DNA of 64,000 nt from Silanimonas sp021297925 (lineage in GTDB: Bacteria; Pseudomonadota; Gammaproteobacteria; Xanthomonadales; Xanthomonadaceae), in assembly GCA_027532825.1 (NCBI GenBank), contig JAPZTL010000009.1:124001-188000 (forward strand), given 5' to 3'. Below are positions 53,196-61,702 of this stretch, one piece after another (positions within the stretch are counted from its first letter, which is position 1; each line of letters opens with the position of its first letter). The position numbers were made by a program, and so were the translations under genes. The notes below the pieces were generated by a model. It saw only the letters and a list, made by a program, of their open reading frames with translations, did not search any database and had not been told where the DNA came from.

Positions 53196-54518
53196 TCAGC
53201 GCGACAACGTCCGCTGCGCGCGGACGATGGTCCAGGCCGACACCACCAGCGCCATCGCCATGCCCATCCCCACCATGAAGACCACGGCCGAGCCGAACGA
53301 GGCGATGGCCTTGTGGACCCATGCGAAGGTGAAGTCGCCGCCGCGGTAGATCGCGGTGTCGATGAAGGCCTTGGCCTTGTAGCGGGTCTCCGCGTCCACC
53401 CGTGTGTAGATCGTCTCCCTCGCCGGCTTCGCCAGCGCGAACTCGCCCGTGCGGGTGGCGATCTGCACGACCATCAGCAGCATCGGCAGGGGGTTCGCGG
53501 CGAGGGCCGCGAAACCGAAGGTGATGACGATGCCGGGCAGCAGCAGGAGCGGCGCCACACCGAACCGGGCAAGCAGCAGCGGGGTGATGAACAGCTGGAT
53601 CACGAGCGTCAGGCCGTTGATCCACTTGTCGATGCCGGCGAAGAACGCCGTCCGTTCCGCGTCGTCGACGATCTGGCGCGCCACCGCCGCCTGCTCGTTG
53701 TAGAGCAGCGTGCCGACCGCGACACCGAAGAACATCACCAGCGCCATGCCCCGCATCAACGGATCGCGGGCAACGATACGCAGCCCCTCGAGGAACCGGC
53801 CGCCGATGGCTTGGTCGAAGTTCGCGTCCCCACGCTCCCGCTCGCGCCGCCGGGCCCACGGCGCCAACTTGACCACGAAGACCAGGCAGGCGCAGAAGAA
53901 CGCCATGCTCAGCAGCAGGATGTTGGCGACGCCGATCTCGGCGACGATGCTGTCGGAGATGATCGGTCCGGCCAACGCGCCGAGGGAGCCCCCGACGCCG
54001 ATGAACCCGTAGAACAGCCGGGATTGGTCCGAGGTGTAGATGTCGGACATGTAGCTCCAGAACACCGTCACCACGAACAGGTTCACCACCGCGGTGAAGA
54101 CGAAGAACGCCGCGCCGCGTCCCGGGGACTCGTTGGCGAATGCGAGGTAGAACACGCCGAGTGCCGCGACCAGCAGGGCATAGACGAAGGGCAGGAACGC
54201 CCGGCGCGGGTAGCGGCTGACCAACGCACCGTAGAGCGGCTGCAGCAGCAGCATCGACAGGAACGTGCCGGTGAAGAGCACCTGCAGCGTCAATTCCCCG
54301 AGGGCGATGCCACGATCGGCGAAGAAGGCGATCATCCCGGGCGGGAAGACGGTCGAGGCGTCGTCCGTCGCGCCGAAGGCGTCGCGGATCGAGCGCAGCA
54401 TGAAGTAGCCGCACAACAGGCAGAAGAAGTAACCGAATGACAGCGCCAGCGCCGGCACGTCGACCAGCGCCTGCTTCAGATCGGTCCAGCGGAGTCGCTG
54501 GGGGCCTTGGGCCTGCAT
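53196..54518 (-). CDS. MFS transporter, NTP/NDP-exchange-like
   Basis: A 440-residue integral membrane protein with about 12 hydrophobic segments. The text YFFCLLCGYFMLRSIRDAFGA near residue 30 and the RSRLFYGFIGVGGSLGALAGP-like block resemble the NTP/NDP antiporter-related MFS proteins of free-living bacteria. Their substrate is unknown, since true nucleotide exchange is described only for intracellular bacteria and plastids. The ATG at 54518 has GGAG five bases before. It is followed by the DUF922 gene and is divergent from the GMC oxidoreductase. Confidence 0.82.
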   Translation of the reverse strand: MQAQGPQRLRWTDLKQALVDVPALALSFGYFFCLLCGYFMLRSIRDAFGATDDASTVFPPGMIAFFADRGIALGELTLQVLFTGTFLSMLLLQPLYGALVSRYPRRAFLPFVYALLVAALGVFYLAFANESPGRGAAFFVFTAVVNLFVVTVFWSYMSDIYTSDQSRLFYGFIGVGGSLGALAGPIISDSIVAEIGVANILLLSMAFFCACLVFVVKLAPWARRRERERGDANFDQAIGGRFLEGLRIVARDPLMRGMALVMFFGVAVGTLLYNEQAAVARQIVDDAERTAFFAGIDKWINGLTLVIQLFITPLLLARFGVAPLLLLPGIVITFGFAALAANPLPMLLMVVQIATRTGEFALAKPARETIYTRVDAETRYKAKAFIDTAIYRGGDFTFAWVHKAIASFGSAVVFMVGMGMAMALVVSAWTIVRAQRTLSR

Positions 54519-54639
54519 CGTCACTCCGTGGGAATGGACAGGACGTACTTTAAACGCAGTGGCGCGCCGCCACAGGAATAGAGCATTCACTCTAGGGGTG
54601 CGGACCAGCATCGACCATCGTTTGAGCGGCAGTCGGTCT

Positions 54640-56280
54640 GTGTTCGATTACATCATCGTAGGCGCCGGCTCCGCCGGCTGCGTCCTCGCCCACCGGCTCA
54701 GCGCCGATCCCTCCATCCGGGTGCTGCTGCTCGAGGCCGGACCGCGCGACTGGCATCCTTTCGTCCATATGCCCGCCGGCCTGGCCAAGCTGGTCGGGAA
54801 GAAGGGCGTCAACTGGGACTACAGCACGGCGCCCGAACCGAACCTCGACGGCCGGATGCTCTGGTGGCCGCGCGGCAAGGTGCTCGGTGGCAGCAGTTCG
54901 ATCAATGCCATGTGCTACATCCGCGGCGACGCGCGCGACTACGACGAGTGGGCGGCACTGGGGGCCGAGGGCTGGCACTGGGAATCGGTGCTCCCCTACT
55001 TCAAGCGCGCCGAGGGCAACAGCCGCGGCGGCAATGCCTTCCACGGCGCTGAAGGCCCCTTGGGCGTCAGCGACCACCGCTACCGCAACCCGCTGTCCAC
55101 CGTGTTCGTCGAGGCCGCGCGCCAGGCCGGCTTCCCGGTGAACGCCGACTTCAACGGCGCGGTGCAGGAAGGCTTCGGCTTCTACCAGACGACGACCCGC
55201 GACGGTTCGCGCTGCTCCTCCGCCACGGCCTACCTGGACCCGATCCGTGGCCATCGAAAGAACCTGAAGATCGTCACCGGCGCGCTCGCGAGGAAGGTGC
55301 TGTTCGAGGGCGGCCGCGCCAGTGGCGTGCTGTACACCGTGGGCGGCGCGGCCTATGCCGAAGGCGCCTCCCGCGAAGTGATCCTCTGCGGCGGCGCGAT
55401 CAACAGCCCGCAGTTGCTGATGCTGTCGGGCATCGGGCCGTCGGGCCACCTGCGCCAGCACGGCATCGAGGTGAAGGTCGACCTGCCGGGCGTCGGCGGC
55501 AACCTGCAGGACCACCTCGACGTCTGCACGATGCAGCGGTCCACGCAGGCGGTGACCTACGACGACTCGGACTCCCTCGTGAACGAGGCGCTGATCGCGC
55601 TCGACTACTACCTGCGCAAGCAGGGTCCGGGCACCAGCAACATCGCGGAGTCGGGCGGCTTCCTCCGATCGGACCTTGCCGAGGACGAGCGGGCGGACCT
55701 GCAGTTTCACTTCGTCCCGGCCCAGCTCGACGACCATGGCCGCAACCGCCTGCCGGGGCACGGCTACACCGTACACGCGTGCTTCCTGCGCCCGAAGAGC
55801 CGCGGGCGGCTCTACCTCGCCAGTGCGGACGCGGACACGAAGCCGCGGATCGAGGCGAACTACCTCGGTGACCCGGACGGATTCGACCGCCGCGTCATGC
55901 GCGAGTGCGTGCGGCTGTCGCGGCGCATCCTCGCGCAGGATGCTTTCGCGCCGTACCGTGGCGACGAGCGTTTCCCCGGGGCCAGCGTCCAGGACGACGA
56001 CGCGATCGACGCCTTCATCCGCCGCAAGGCGGAGTCCATCTACCACCCGATTGGCACCTGCACGATGGGCGGCGACGGCGACGCGGCCGCCGTGGTGGAT
56101 CCGGCCCTGCGCGTCCGAGGCGTGGACGGGCTGCGCGTGGTCGATGCGTCGGTGATGCCGCGCCTGATCGGCGGCAATACCAACGCGCCGACGATCATGA
56201 TCGCGGAGCGAGCCGCCGACCTCATCCTTTCCGCTGCGGGGGCCCATCCCCGACCGGCCACGACCACGCAAGCCGCCTGA
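54640..56280 (+). CDS. GMC-family FAD-dependent oxidoreductase (choline dehydrogenase-like)
   Basis: A 546-residue GMC oxidoreductase. The FAD dinucleotide motif FDYIIVGAGSAGCVLAHRL starts at residue 2; the PRGKVLGGSSSINAMCYIRG, the GGAINSPQLLMLSGIG signature and the catalytic YHPIGTCTMGG and NTNAPTIMIAERAADLI blocks follow. GMC members oxidise alcohols such as choline, glucose or alkanols; the substrate is open. The GTG at 54640 gives the standard N-terminus, though the frame is open further back and TTG or GTG starts there cannot be excluded. The end is Ala/Pro-rich. Confidence 0.92.
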   Translation: MFDYIIVGAGSAGCVLAHRLSADPSIRVLLLEAGPRDWHPFVHMPAGLAKLVGKKGVNWDYSTAPEPNLDGRMLWWPRGKVLGGSSSINAMCYIRGDARDYDEWAALGAEGWHWESVLPYFKRAEGNSRGGNAFHGAEGPLGVSDHRYRNPLSTVFVEAARQAGFPVNADFNGAVQEGFGFYQTTTRDGSRCSSATAYLDPIRGHRKNLKIVTGALARKVLFEGGRASGVLYTVGGAAYAEGASREVILCGGAINSPQLLMLSGIGPSGHLRQHGIEVKVDLPGVGGNLQDHLDVCTMQRSTQAVTYDDSDSLVNEALIALDYYLRKQGPGTSNIAESGGFLRSDLAEDERADLQFHFVPAQLDDHGRNRLPGHGYTVHACFLRPKSRGRLYLASADADTKPRIEANYLGDPDGFDRRVMRECVRLSRRILAQDAFAPYRGDERFPGASVQDDDAIDAFIRRKAESIYHPIGTCTMGGDGDAAAVVDPALRVRGVDGLRVVDASVMPRLIGGNTNAPTIMIAERAADLILSAAGAHPRPATTTQAA

Positions 56281-56283
56281 TCG

Positions 56284-58200
56284 TCAGCGCCGCTCCTCCG
56301 GCGGCGCCAAGGCCGCCGGCAGCGGAGCCTCGAGCAGCGTCGCGACGAGGCGCAGCAGTTCGGCCTCGGCCACCGCGAGATGGCCATCGTGGGCCGCGGC
56401 CGCCGAAAGGCCTTCGATCAAAAGCACCTTCGCCTTCGGCACGAGGTCGTCGAGGCGCGGCCACGCGTCGTCGAGCGCCGCCAGACCGCCACTGGGGGGC
56501 ACGTAGCGCGCGGTCGACTTCGGCAGGACCCGCTGGAGACCGGCCATGAAGGCGCGCTGCGCGTCGGCCGTGGACGCGTGGCCGGCGTGGGCCATCGCCG
56601 CCAGCACCGCCACCACGTCAGTCTCGAGATCGACCAGCCGCCGATGCGGCCGGCGCCACGGGGCGCGGGGATCGATGAACGCTTCCAGTTCCTGGCGGAG
56701 CCGGCTCGCCAGCGCGTACTCGAAGAGGCTGACGTGGCCATCGGCGTGAACGAGGGCGAAGCAGACGTCGGCGATGGCGTGCAGTTCGGAGCGAGAACGG
56801 CGCTTCAGGCTGGCCAGCGCGAGCTCGGCCAGCGGGAGGCGGAGCGCCGCATGCAGTTCCTCGAGGCGATCCGCGAAGTCCTGCGCCTGGCCCACCACGG
56901 CCGCCGGGACGCGCGCGGCCATCTCGGCCTGCTGCTTGCGTCGCACCGCCGCATCCTTCGACAGGAGCAGGCCGTAGAGCAGCGGCAACGCGTCCTCGCG
57001 GTCGCGGGCGGCACGCTCGACCACTTCGGGCAGCGCGCCGAGCACGGCCAGGGCGCGGTCGTGGTCGGCGCGCTGGCACTGCCCGACGGCGGCGGCGATC
57101 GCCGACGGCGACGCGACGACGCGATGGTCCGCCGTCGGGAGCGGCGCGGCGGGCGCGAGCCCGAGCGCGCGATCCTCGTCCACGCCCGACGGCGGCGCCA
57201 TCGACTGGCGGGCGTACGCGTCATCGAGCTTCGCCGGCTTGAAACCGGGGCGGATGGCGCGGATGCGGTCGAGCAGCGGCGGATGCGTCGCCATCCATCC
57301 CGAGAATCCGATCCCGTCCTCGAACAGCATGTGGCTGATCTCTTCGGCCTCGGGGGCGACCAGCCGCCCCTGCCCCGGCACGCCGGCGATCTTCAGGAAC
57401 GCGCCGACCAGTCCATCGGGTTCCCTCGTGTACTGCAAGGCCGAGGCGTCGGCGAGGAACTCGCGCTGGCGACTGATGCCCGCCTTGATCAGCCGGGCGA
57501 AGAACTGGCCGAGCGCGCCGACGACGACCAGGGCGAGGCCGACGAACACCAGCCCGGCCCCCTCCCGCCGACCGTCGCGGGCGACGCGGCGCTGGCCCAG
57601 CAGGTGTCGGCCGACGATGCCCAGCATCACGATGCCGAAGAGCACGCCGACCAGCCGCAGGTTCAGGCGGATGTCGCCGTTGACGATGTGCCCGAACTCG
57701 TGGGCGACGACCCCCTGTAGTTCCGAGCGGTTGAGCCGATCCAGCGCGCCGCGGGTGACCGCGATGGCGGCGTCTGCACGTCCGAAGCCGGCCGCGAAGG
57801 CGTTGATGCGCGTCTCGTCCTCGAGCACGAACACCTGCGGGACGGAGGTCCCGGCGGCGATCGCCATTTCCTCCACGACGTTGCGCAGCCGCCGAAGCCC
57901 GGGTTCCTGCACATCAGGCGGCACCAGCGTGCCGCCCATCGCGAGCGCCACCGCCGCCCCGCCCTTCCGCAGCGACATGGTGCGGTACAGGCTGGCACCG
58001 CCGATCAGCAGCAGCGTCGCGACCGTGGTCATGGCGAGAATGCCCGCCACGCTGCCCGCCTTGAGACCGCCGCTGGCCGCCAAGGCCAGCAGCACGGCGA
58101 CATCCACGGCCAGCACGATGGCGACCACCGCCAGCGCGAAGAGCACGAGCAACCAGCGGGAGCGGCGACGGACCGCCTCCTGGCGGGCGAACAGGTCCAT
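56284..58200 (-). CDS. M48 family membrane peptidase with TerB-like C-terminal region
   Basis: A 638-residue protease with two N-terminal membrane segments (17-42 and 48-70), the zinc motif HEFGH (167-171) within LQGVVAHEFGHIVNGD and the downstream glutamate in QREFLADASAL. It is HtpX/Ste24-like but twice as long. The extra C-terminal half has two helical segments with an Asp-Gly loop (ALVHADGHVSLFE and AAAHDGHLAVAEAE) that look TerB-like. It lies six bases after lemA, and LemA-M48 pairs recur in many bacteria. The role is likely in membrane-protein quality control. Confidence 0.9.
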   Translation of the reverse strand: MDLFARQEAVRRRSRWLLVLFALAVVAIVLAVDVAVLLALAASGGLKAGSVAGILAMTTVATLLLIGGASLYRTMSLRKGGAAVALAMGGTLVPPDVQEPGLRRLRNVVEEMAIAAGTSVPQVFVLEDETRINAFAAGFGRADAAIAVTRGALDRLNRSELQGVVAHEFGHIVNGDIRLNLRLVGVLFGIVMLGIVGRHLLGQRRVARDGRREGAGLVFVGLALVVVGALGQFFARLIKAGISRQREFLADASALQYTREPDGLVGAFLKIAGVPGQGRLVAPEAEEISHMLFEDGIGFSGWMATHPPLLDRIRAIRPGFKPAKLDDAYARQSMAPPSGVDEDRALGLAPAAPLPTADHRVVASPSAIAAAVGQCQRADHDRALAVLGALPEVVERAARDREDALPLLYGLLLSKDAAVRRKQQAEMAARVPAAVVGQAQDFADRLEELHAALRLPLAELALASLKRRSRSELHAIADVCFALVHADGHVSLFEYALASRLRQELEAFIDPRAPWRRPHRRLVDLETDVVAVLAAMAHAGHASTADAQRAFMAGLQRVLPKSTARYVPPSGGLAALDDAWPRLDDLVPKAKVLLIEGLSAAAAHDGHLAVAEAELLRLVATLLEAPLPAALAPPEERR

Positions 58201-58206
58201 GCGGGA

Positions 58207-58803
58207 TCAGAACTGGACGCGGGGCGCGTCGCGCTTGTGGGCCTCGTCGGCCCCGATCTCGAGCAACGCGGCCGGCGCGAAGCCGCCCTGCGCCGCGACG
58301 AGGCTGCCCGGGAACATCTCGCGCCGGTTGTTGTAGGCCATCACCGCGTCGTTGTAGGCCTGCCGCGCGAAGGCGATGCGGTTCTCCGTCGAGGTCAGCT
58401 CTTCCGAGAGCTGCTGCATGTTCGCGCTGGCCTTGAGCTCCGGGTAGGCCTCCACGGTGACCATCAGGCGCGACAGCGCACCGGCCAACTGGCCTTCGGC
58501 GCCTGCCAGCTGCGCCATCGCCGCGGCGTCGCCCGGCGCCGCCTTGGCGGCCCCGAGCCCGGCGACGGCAGCACCCCGGGCGCGGATCACGGCTTCGAGC
58601 GTGTCCCGTTCGTGGGTGAGGTAGGCCTTGGCGGTATCTACGAGGTTGGGGATCAGGTCGTAACGGCGCGTCAACTGCACGTCGATCTGGGCGAAGGCGT
58701 TGCGGAAGGCGTTCCGCGCAGCGACCAGCCCGTTGTAGGCCGCGATGGCCCAGAAAACGACGGCGGCGACGCCGCCGAACACGATCAGCAGGAAGACCAG
58801 CAT
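58207..58803 (-). CDS. lemA: LemA family protein
   Basis: A 198-residue membrane-anchored coiled-coil protein. One N-terminal hydrophobic segment (2-20) precedes the LemA core YNGLVAARNAFRNAFAQIDVQLTRRYDLIPNLVDTAKAYL. Function is unknown in general; the pair with an M48 peptidase is common and suggests a joint role at the membrane. GGAG lies upstream of the ATG at 58803. It is divergent from the serine hydrolase. Confidence 0.94.
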   Translation of the reverse strand: MLVFLLIVFGGVAAVVFWAIAAYNGLVAARNAFRNAFAQIDVQLTRRYDLIPNLVDTAKAYLTHERDTLEAVIRARGAAVAGLGAAKAAPGDAAAMAQLAGAEGQLAGALSRLMVTVEAYPELKASANMQQLSEELTSTENRIAFARQAYNDAVMAYNNRREMFPGSLVAAQGGFAPAALLEIGADEAHKRDAPRVQF

Positions 58804-58875
58804 CGCGAGCCACTCCTCAGTCAGGGATCAGACGCCGCGCAGCGTAGAATCGGCGCTTTCCAGCATACGTCGCCC

Positions 58876-60114
58876 ATGCGTCCCCGCAAGCACCTGATGC
58901 CCGCCGCGCTCGCGGCGATCCTCGGCCTCCCGATGGCGCTCGCCGCGCCCGCCGCCCCTGCGCCGCCCGCCGCCGCCGCGTCGACCCCGGCGCCGACGAC
59001 GGTGTCCCCCGTCCCCGCTCCCCGCGTGGACCTCGCCGCCGCGGAGATCGACCGTCTTGCGAGGGCGATCGTCGCCAGCGGCGTCCCGGGCATCGCCGTG
59101 GCCATCGTGCATGGCAACCGGATCGTCCTGGCGGAAGGCTATGGGAGAACGGGCGGTCGCGGCGGCGAGCGGATCGACGGCGACACTGTGTTCCGCGTGG
59201 CCTCCCTCTCCAAGGGTTTCGCGGGGACCCTCGCGGCGGTCCTCGTCGAGCGCGGCGAACTGCGCTGGGACATGCCGCTGAACCAGCAGCTCCCTACGTT
59301 CCAGCTCGCGGATGCCGCCGGTTCAGCCCAGCTCACGGTCCGCGACGTGCTGGCCCATCGACTGGGACTGAAGTTCCACACGTTCGACAACGACCTCGAG
59401 GGCGACACCCCCTACCCGGTGCTGGCCGCGCGGCTCGGCGAGGCGCCGTTGCTGTGCGCGCCCGGCGAATGCTTCGGCTACCAGAACATCGCCTTCAGCC
59501 TGATCGGGGACGTCGTCTTCGCGGTGACCGGCCAGTTCTACACGCGGCAGGTCGAGGAACGGCTGTTCGCGCCGCTGGGCATGGAGAACGCGACCTTCGG
59601 GCGCGAAGGCCTCGAGTCGAGCCGGCGCTGGGCCCGTCCCCACGTGCGCGGCCGGGGCGGATGGGTGCCGGTGCGCCCGAGGGAGAACTACTACCGGGTG
59701 CCGCCGGCCGCGGGCGTCAACGCTTCCGTCCGCGACATGGCGCTGTGGGCCCGGGCGCAACTGGGGCATCGGCCGGACGTTCTTTCGCCGGCGCTGCTCG
59801 TCGACCTGCACGCCCCGCTGGTGCGCACGCCCGACCAGCGGACCGGATCGCCTTGGCGGCGCGAGCGCATCCTGGATGCCCACTACGCGACGGGCTGGCG
59901 GAACTTCGACTACGCCGGCGAGCCGTTGATCTACCACGCGGGTGCGGTGCAGGGATATCGCGCGATGATCGGCCTGCTGCCCCAACGCGACACCGGCATC
60001 GTCGTGCTCTGGAACAACGAGTCGGCGCTGCCCTCCGGGCTGATGCCGACCTACCTCGACCGCATCCTCGAACTGCCGGGACAGGACTGGGTGCAACTCC
60101 GCGACCGCCGCTGA
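58876..60114 (+). CDS. Beta-lactamase-family serine hydrolase (class C/PBP-like)
   Basis: A 412-residue exported serine hydrolase. A signal peptide (hydrophobic LMPAALAAILGLPMALAA, cleavage near residue 24) and an Ala/Pro-rich linker precede the catalytic domain. The SxxK motif is S110-K113 (ASLSKGF), YxN is at 201-203 (GYQN), and HAG, the usual KTG variant, is near residue 355. It is a penicillin-binding-protein-like or esterase-like enzyme; whether it hydrolyses beta-lactams cannot be told. TAGAAT at 58845-58850 may be its -10 box. A minus-strand terminator of the next gene lies beyond its stop. Confidence 0.9.
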   Translation: MRPRKHLMPAALAAILGLPMALAAPAAPAPPAAAASTPAPTTVSPVPAPRVDLAAAEIDRLARAIVASGVPGIAVAIVHGNRIVLAEGYGRTGGRGGERIDGDTVFRVASLSKGFAGTLAAVLVERGELRWDMPLNQQLPTFQLADAAGSAQLTVRDVLAHRLGLKFHTFDNDLEGDTPYPVLAARLGEAPLLCAPGECFGYQNIAFSLIGDVVFAVTGQFYTRQVEERLFAPLGMENATFGREGLESSRRWARPHVRGRGGWVPVRPRENYYRVPPAAGVNASVRDMALWARAQLGHRPDVLSPALLVDLHAPLVRTPDQRTGSPWRRERILDAHYATGWRNFDYAGEPLIYHAGAVQGYRAMIGLLPQRDTGIVVLWNNESALPSGLMPTYLDRILELPGQDWVQLRDRR

Positions 60115-60163
60115 GCGGCGGCGCCGCGGGCACCACGCCGCCGACGCCACGATCCCGCCGCCC

Positions 60164-60193
60164 AAAAAAGCTAACGCCCCTTTCGGGGCGTTA
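60164..60193 (-). terminator. Intrinsic terminator of the histone H1-like gene
   Basis: TAACGCCCC (60172-60180), loop TTTC, GGGGCGTTA (60185-60193): a perfect 9-base-pair stem. Read on the minus strand it is followed by six T residues (plus-strand A-run 60164-60169). It lies 70 bases past the stop of the small basic gene. Confidence 0.92.
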
Positions 60194-60262
60194 TGGCCTT
60201 TGCGGAAAACCCCGGTCCGCTGGGCACCGGACCGGGGCGGGATGACAGCAATCGGGGGCGAT

Positions 60263-60490
60263 TTACATCGCCGGGACGGGCGCCGCCGGAGCCGGAGCAG
60301 CCGGCTTCTTCGGGGCGGCCTTCTTCTTGGCGGCCTTCTTCGCAGCCTTCTTCGGGGCGGCCTTCTTCGCGGCCTTCTTGGTGGCCTTCTTGGCGGCGGC
60401 CTTCTTGGCGACCTTCTTCACGGCCTTCTTGGCCGTGGACTTCTTCACCGCCTTCTTGGCGGCTTTCTTCGCAGCTTTCTTGACAGCCAT
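60263..60490 (-). CDS. Histone H1-like lysine/alanine-rich DNA-binding protein
   Basis: A 75-residue basic protein composed almost entirely of Lys and Ala repeats (MAVKKAAKKAAKKAVKK; the rest is similar), ending in a PAAPAPAAPVPAM tail. It resembles the C-terminal domain of eukaryotic H1 and bacterial proteins such as AlgP-like or HctB-like nucleoid proteins. It probably binds DNA non-specifically. The composition makes homology weak evidence, but the start with a GGAGTG-type site, the codon use and a strong terminator support a real gene. It has a long 5' leader (see 60491-61225). Confidence 0.85.
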   Translation of the reverse strand: MAVKKAAKKAAKKAVKKSTAKKAVKKVAKKAAAKKATKKAAKKAAPKKAAKKAAKKKAAPKKPAAPAPAAPVPAM

Positions 60491-60814
60491 GGTGCACTCC
60501 TCGTCAGTGGTTTGGCTTTTGCTTCACTTGCCCAGTGGCAAAGGCAGGGCCGCGACGCGAACGCCGTGGCAACACCCGGCCGCCGGCGACGCCGGCGACG
60601 CGGATCGGGGGCGCCGCGCGACGGCGGCGTGCGACTCCGCGCGACGGGGCTGGGCCCGTCGCGTCGGTTCGGAAGGTGGGGACCTCGGCAAAGCGCGGGA
60701 GGGAGTCGGTCCGCACGCCCTGGCGGTGAGCCATCTGGGCGGGAGCGTCTTCGGCGCAGTGCGATGGGAGGTTCGTTCGAATCACTCGTCGTGAAGTGAC
60801 TTGCGTTGCGGCGG

Positions 60815-60843
60815 AAACTAGCCACGCAAATTTTTTGTGTCAA
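60815..60843 (-). promoter_or_regulatory. Candidate promoter of the histone H1-like gene
   Basis: On the minus strand TTGACA (60843-60838), a perfect -35, is followed after 17 bases by TAGTTT (60820-60815), a 3-of-6 -10. The leader to the ATG at 60490 would be about 318 bases. Its AT-rich context makes a promoter likely, but the -10 is weak. Confidence 0.4.
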
Positions 60844-61160
60844 CAACCTTGCGAGTTTTTTTTTCGACGCCGCGATCGCAGATCGCGCAGGAATCGATCG
60901 GCGTCGCATCGATGAAGCGTCGCCCGATCCGGATGCATCGCGGGAAACGCAGCAACGGCGCGGCTTCCAGCGCTTCCGTCGAAAGCGATGCGCGAGTGGC
61001 TCGATGATCGGAGGACACGCATCGCGCGTCGTGCGGCGAGGCACGCGACACGCGTCGAGGGGATCGGAATCGGCTTGGATCGGTCGATTGATGCACTGCA
61101 CCACGACAAAGTGCGCGAGCTTTTTCTCCCGTGGACGACTTTAGTGACGCCCGGAACGAC

Positions 61161-61188
61161 GAAGGCCGCACCTCTCGGCGCGGCCTTC
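61161..61188 (-). terminator. Candidate terminator of gcvT-gcvH
   Basis: GAAGGCCGC (61161-61169) pairs with GCGGCCTTC (61180-61188) around a 10-base loop. On the minus strand it lies 38 bases beyond the gcvH stop (61226). No T-run follows, so termination strength is uncertain. Confidence 0.45.
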
Positions 61189-61225
61189 GAGCGGCATCGT
61201 GCGAGGCACGACGCGCCGACAGACG

Positions 61226-61612
61226 TCAGTCGGCGATGCTGGCGGCGTAAGCGTCGGCAGCGAGGAGGCCGTCGACCTGCGACGGATCACTGGCCTCGAC
61301 GACGAACATCCAGCCGGCGCCATAGGGATCGGCATTGATGGTTTCGGGCGCATCCGAGAGCGCGGCGTTGACCGCCACGACCTTGCCCGAGAGCGGGGCA
61401 TAGACGTCGGAGGCGGCCTTGACCGACTCCACGACGGCGCAGCCGGCGCCCTGCGCGACCTCGTCGCCCTCGTTGGGCAGCTCGACGTAGACCAGGTCGC
61501 CCAATGCGGCCTGCGCGTGGTCGCTGATGCCCACGGTGTAGCGACCGTCGCCCTCGGCGCGGACCCACTCGTGGGACTTCATGAACTTCAGGTCGGCGGG
61601 AACGTTGCTCAT
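61226..61612 (-). CDS. gcvH: Glycine cleavage system H protein
   Basis: GcvH carries the lipoyl-bound aminomethyl group between the P, T and L proteins of glycine cleavage. The 128-residue protein has the lipoylation lysine K65 in ESVKAASDV and the HEWVRAEGDGRYTVGIS start. It follows gcvT on the same strand with a 90-base gap. GcvP is not in this window. Confidence 0.97.
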   Translation of the reverse strand: MSNVPADLKFMKSHEWVRAEGDGRYTVGISDHAQAALGDLVYVELPNEGDEVAQGAGCAVVESVKAASDVYAPLSGKVVAVNAALSDAPETINADPYGAGWMFVVEASDPSQVDGLLAADAYAASIAD

Positions 61613-61702
61613 CGGGGGCTCCGGACGGTGGAAGGCGGGAAATGGGGTGGATGGCGGATCAGAGTGCGAGGGCGCGGTGCTGGCCGTAGCGCTCCGGTCG
61701 GA

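Larger units (their letters stand above)
60491..61225. other. 735-bp intergenic stretch without a recognisable gene
   Basis: Between the H1-like gene and gcvH. It includes the only long AT-rich patch in this half of the window (around 60825-60870, with a nine-T run at 60856-60864). Toward gcvH the text is full of GATCG/CGATC/GCATC-like words, unlike neighbouring coding sequence. Frames of 66-116 codons exist on both strands but none has codon bias, a ribosome site and recognisable sequence together, so I call no gene. It may hold a regulatory RNA or a long leader of the H1-like gene. Confidence 0.6.

Noticed and set aside
60504..60785. A 93-codon minus-strand frame just upstream of the H1-like gene
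   Set aside because: No ribosome-binding site and an Arg/Ala/Pro-rich text without features; more likely a leader or non-coding sequence.
60770..60800. A TTCGAATC-like T-arm sequence suggesting a tRNA
   Set aside because: No acceptor stem, D-arm or anticodon arm can be folded around it.
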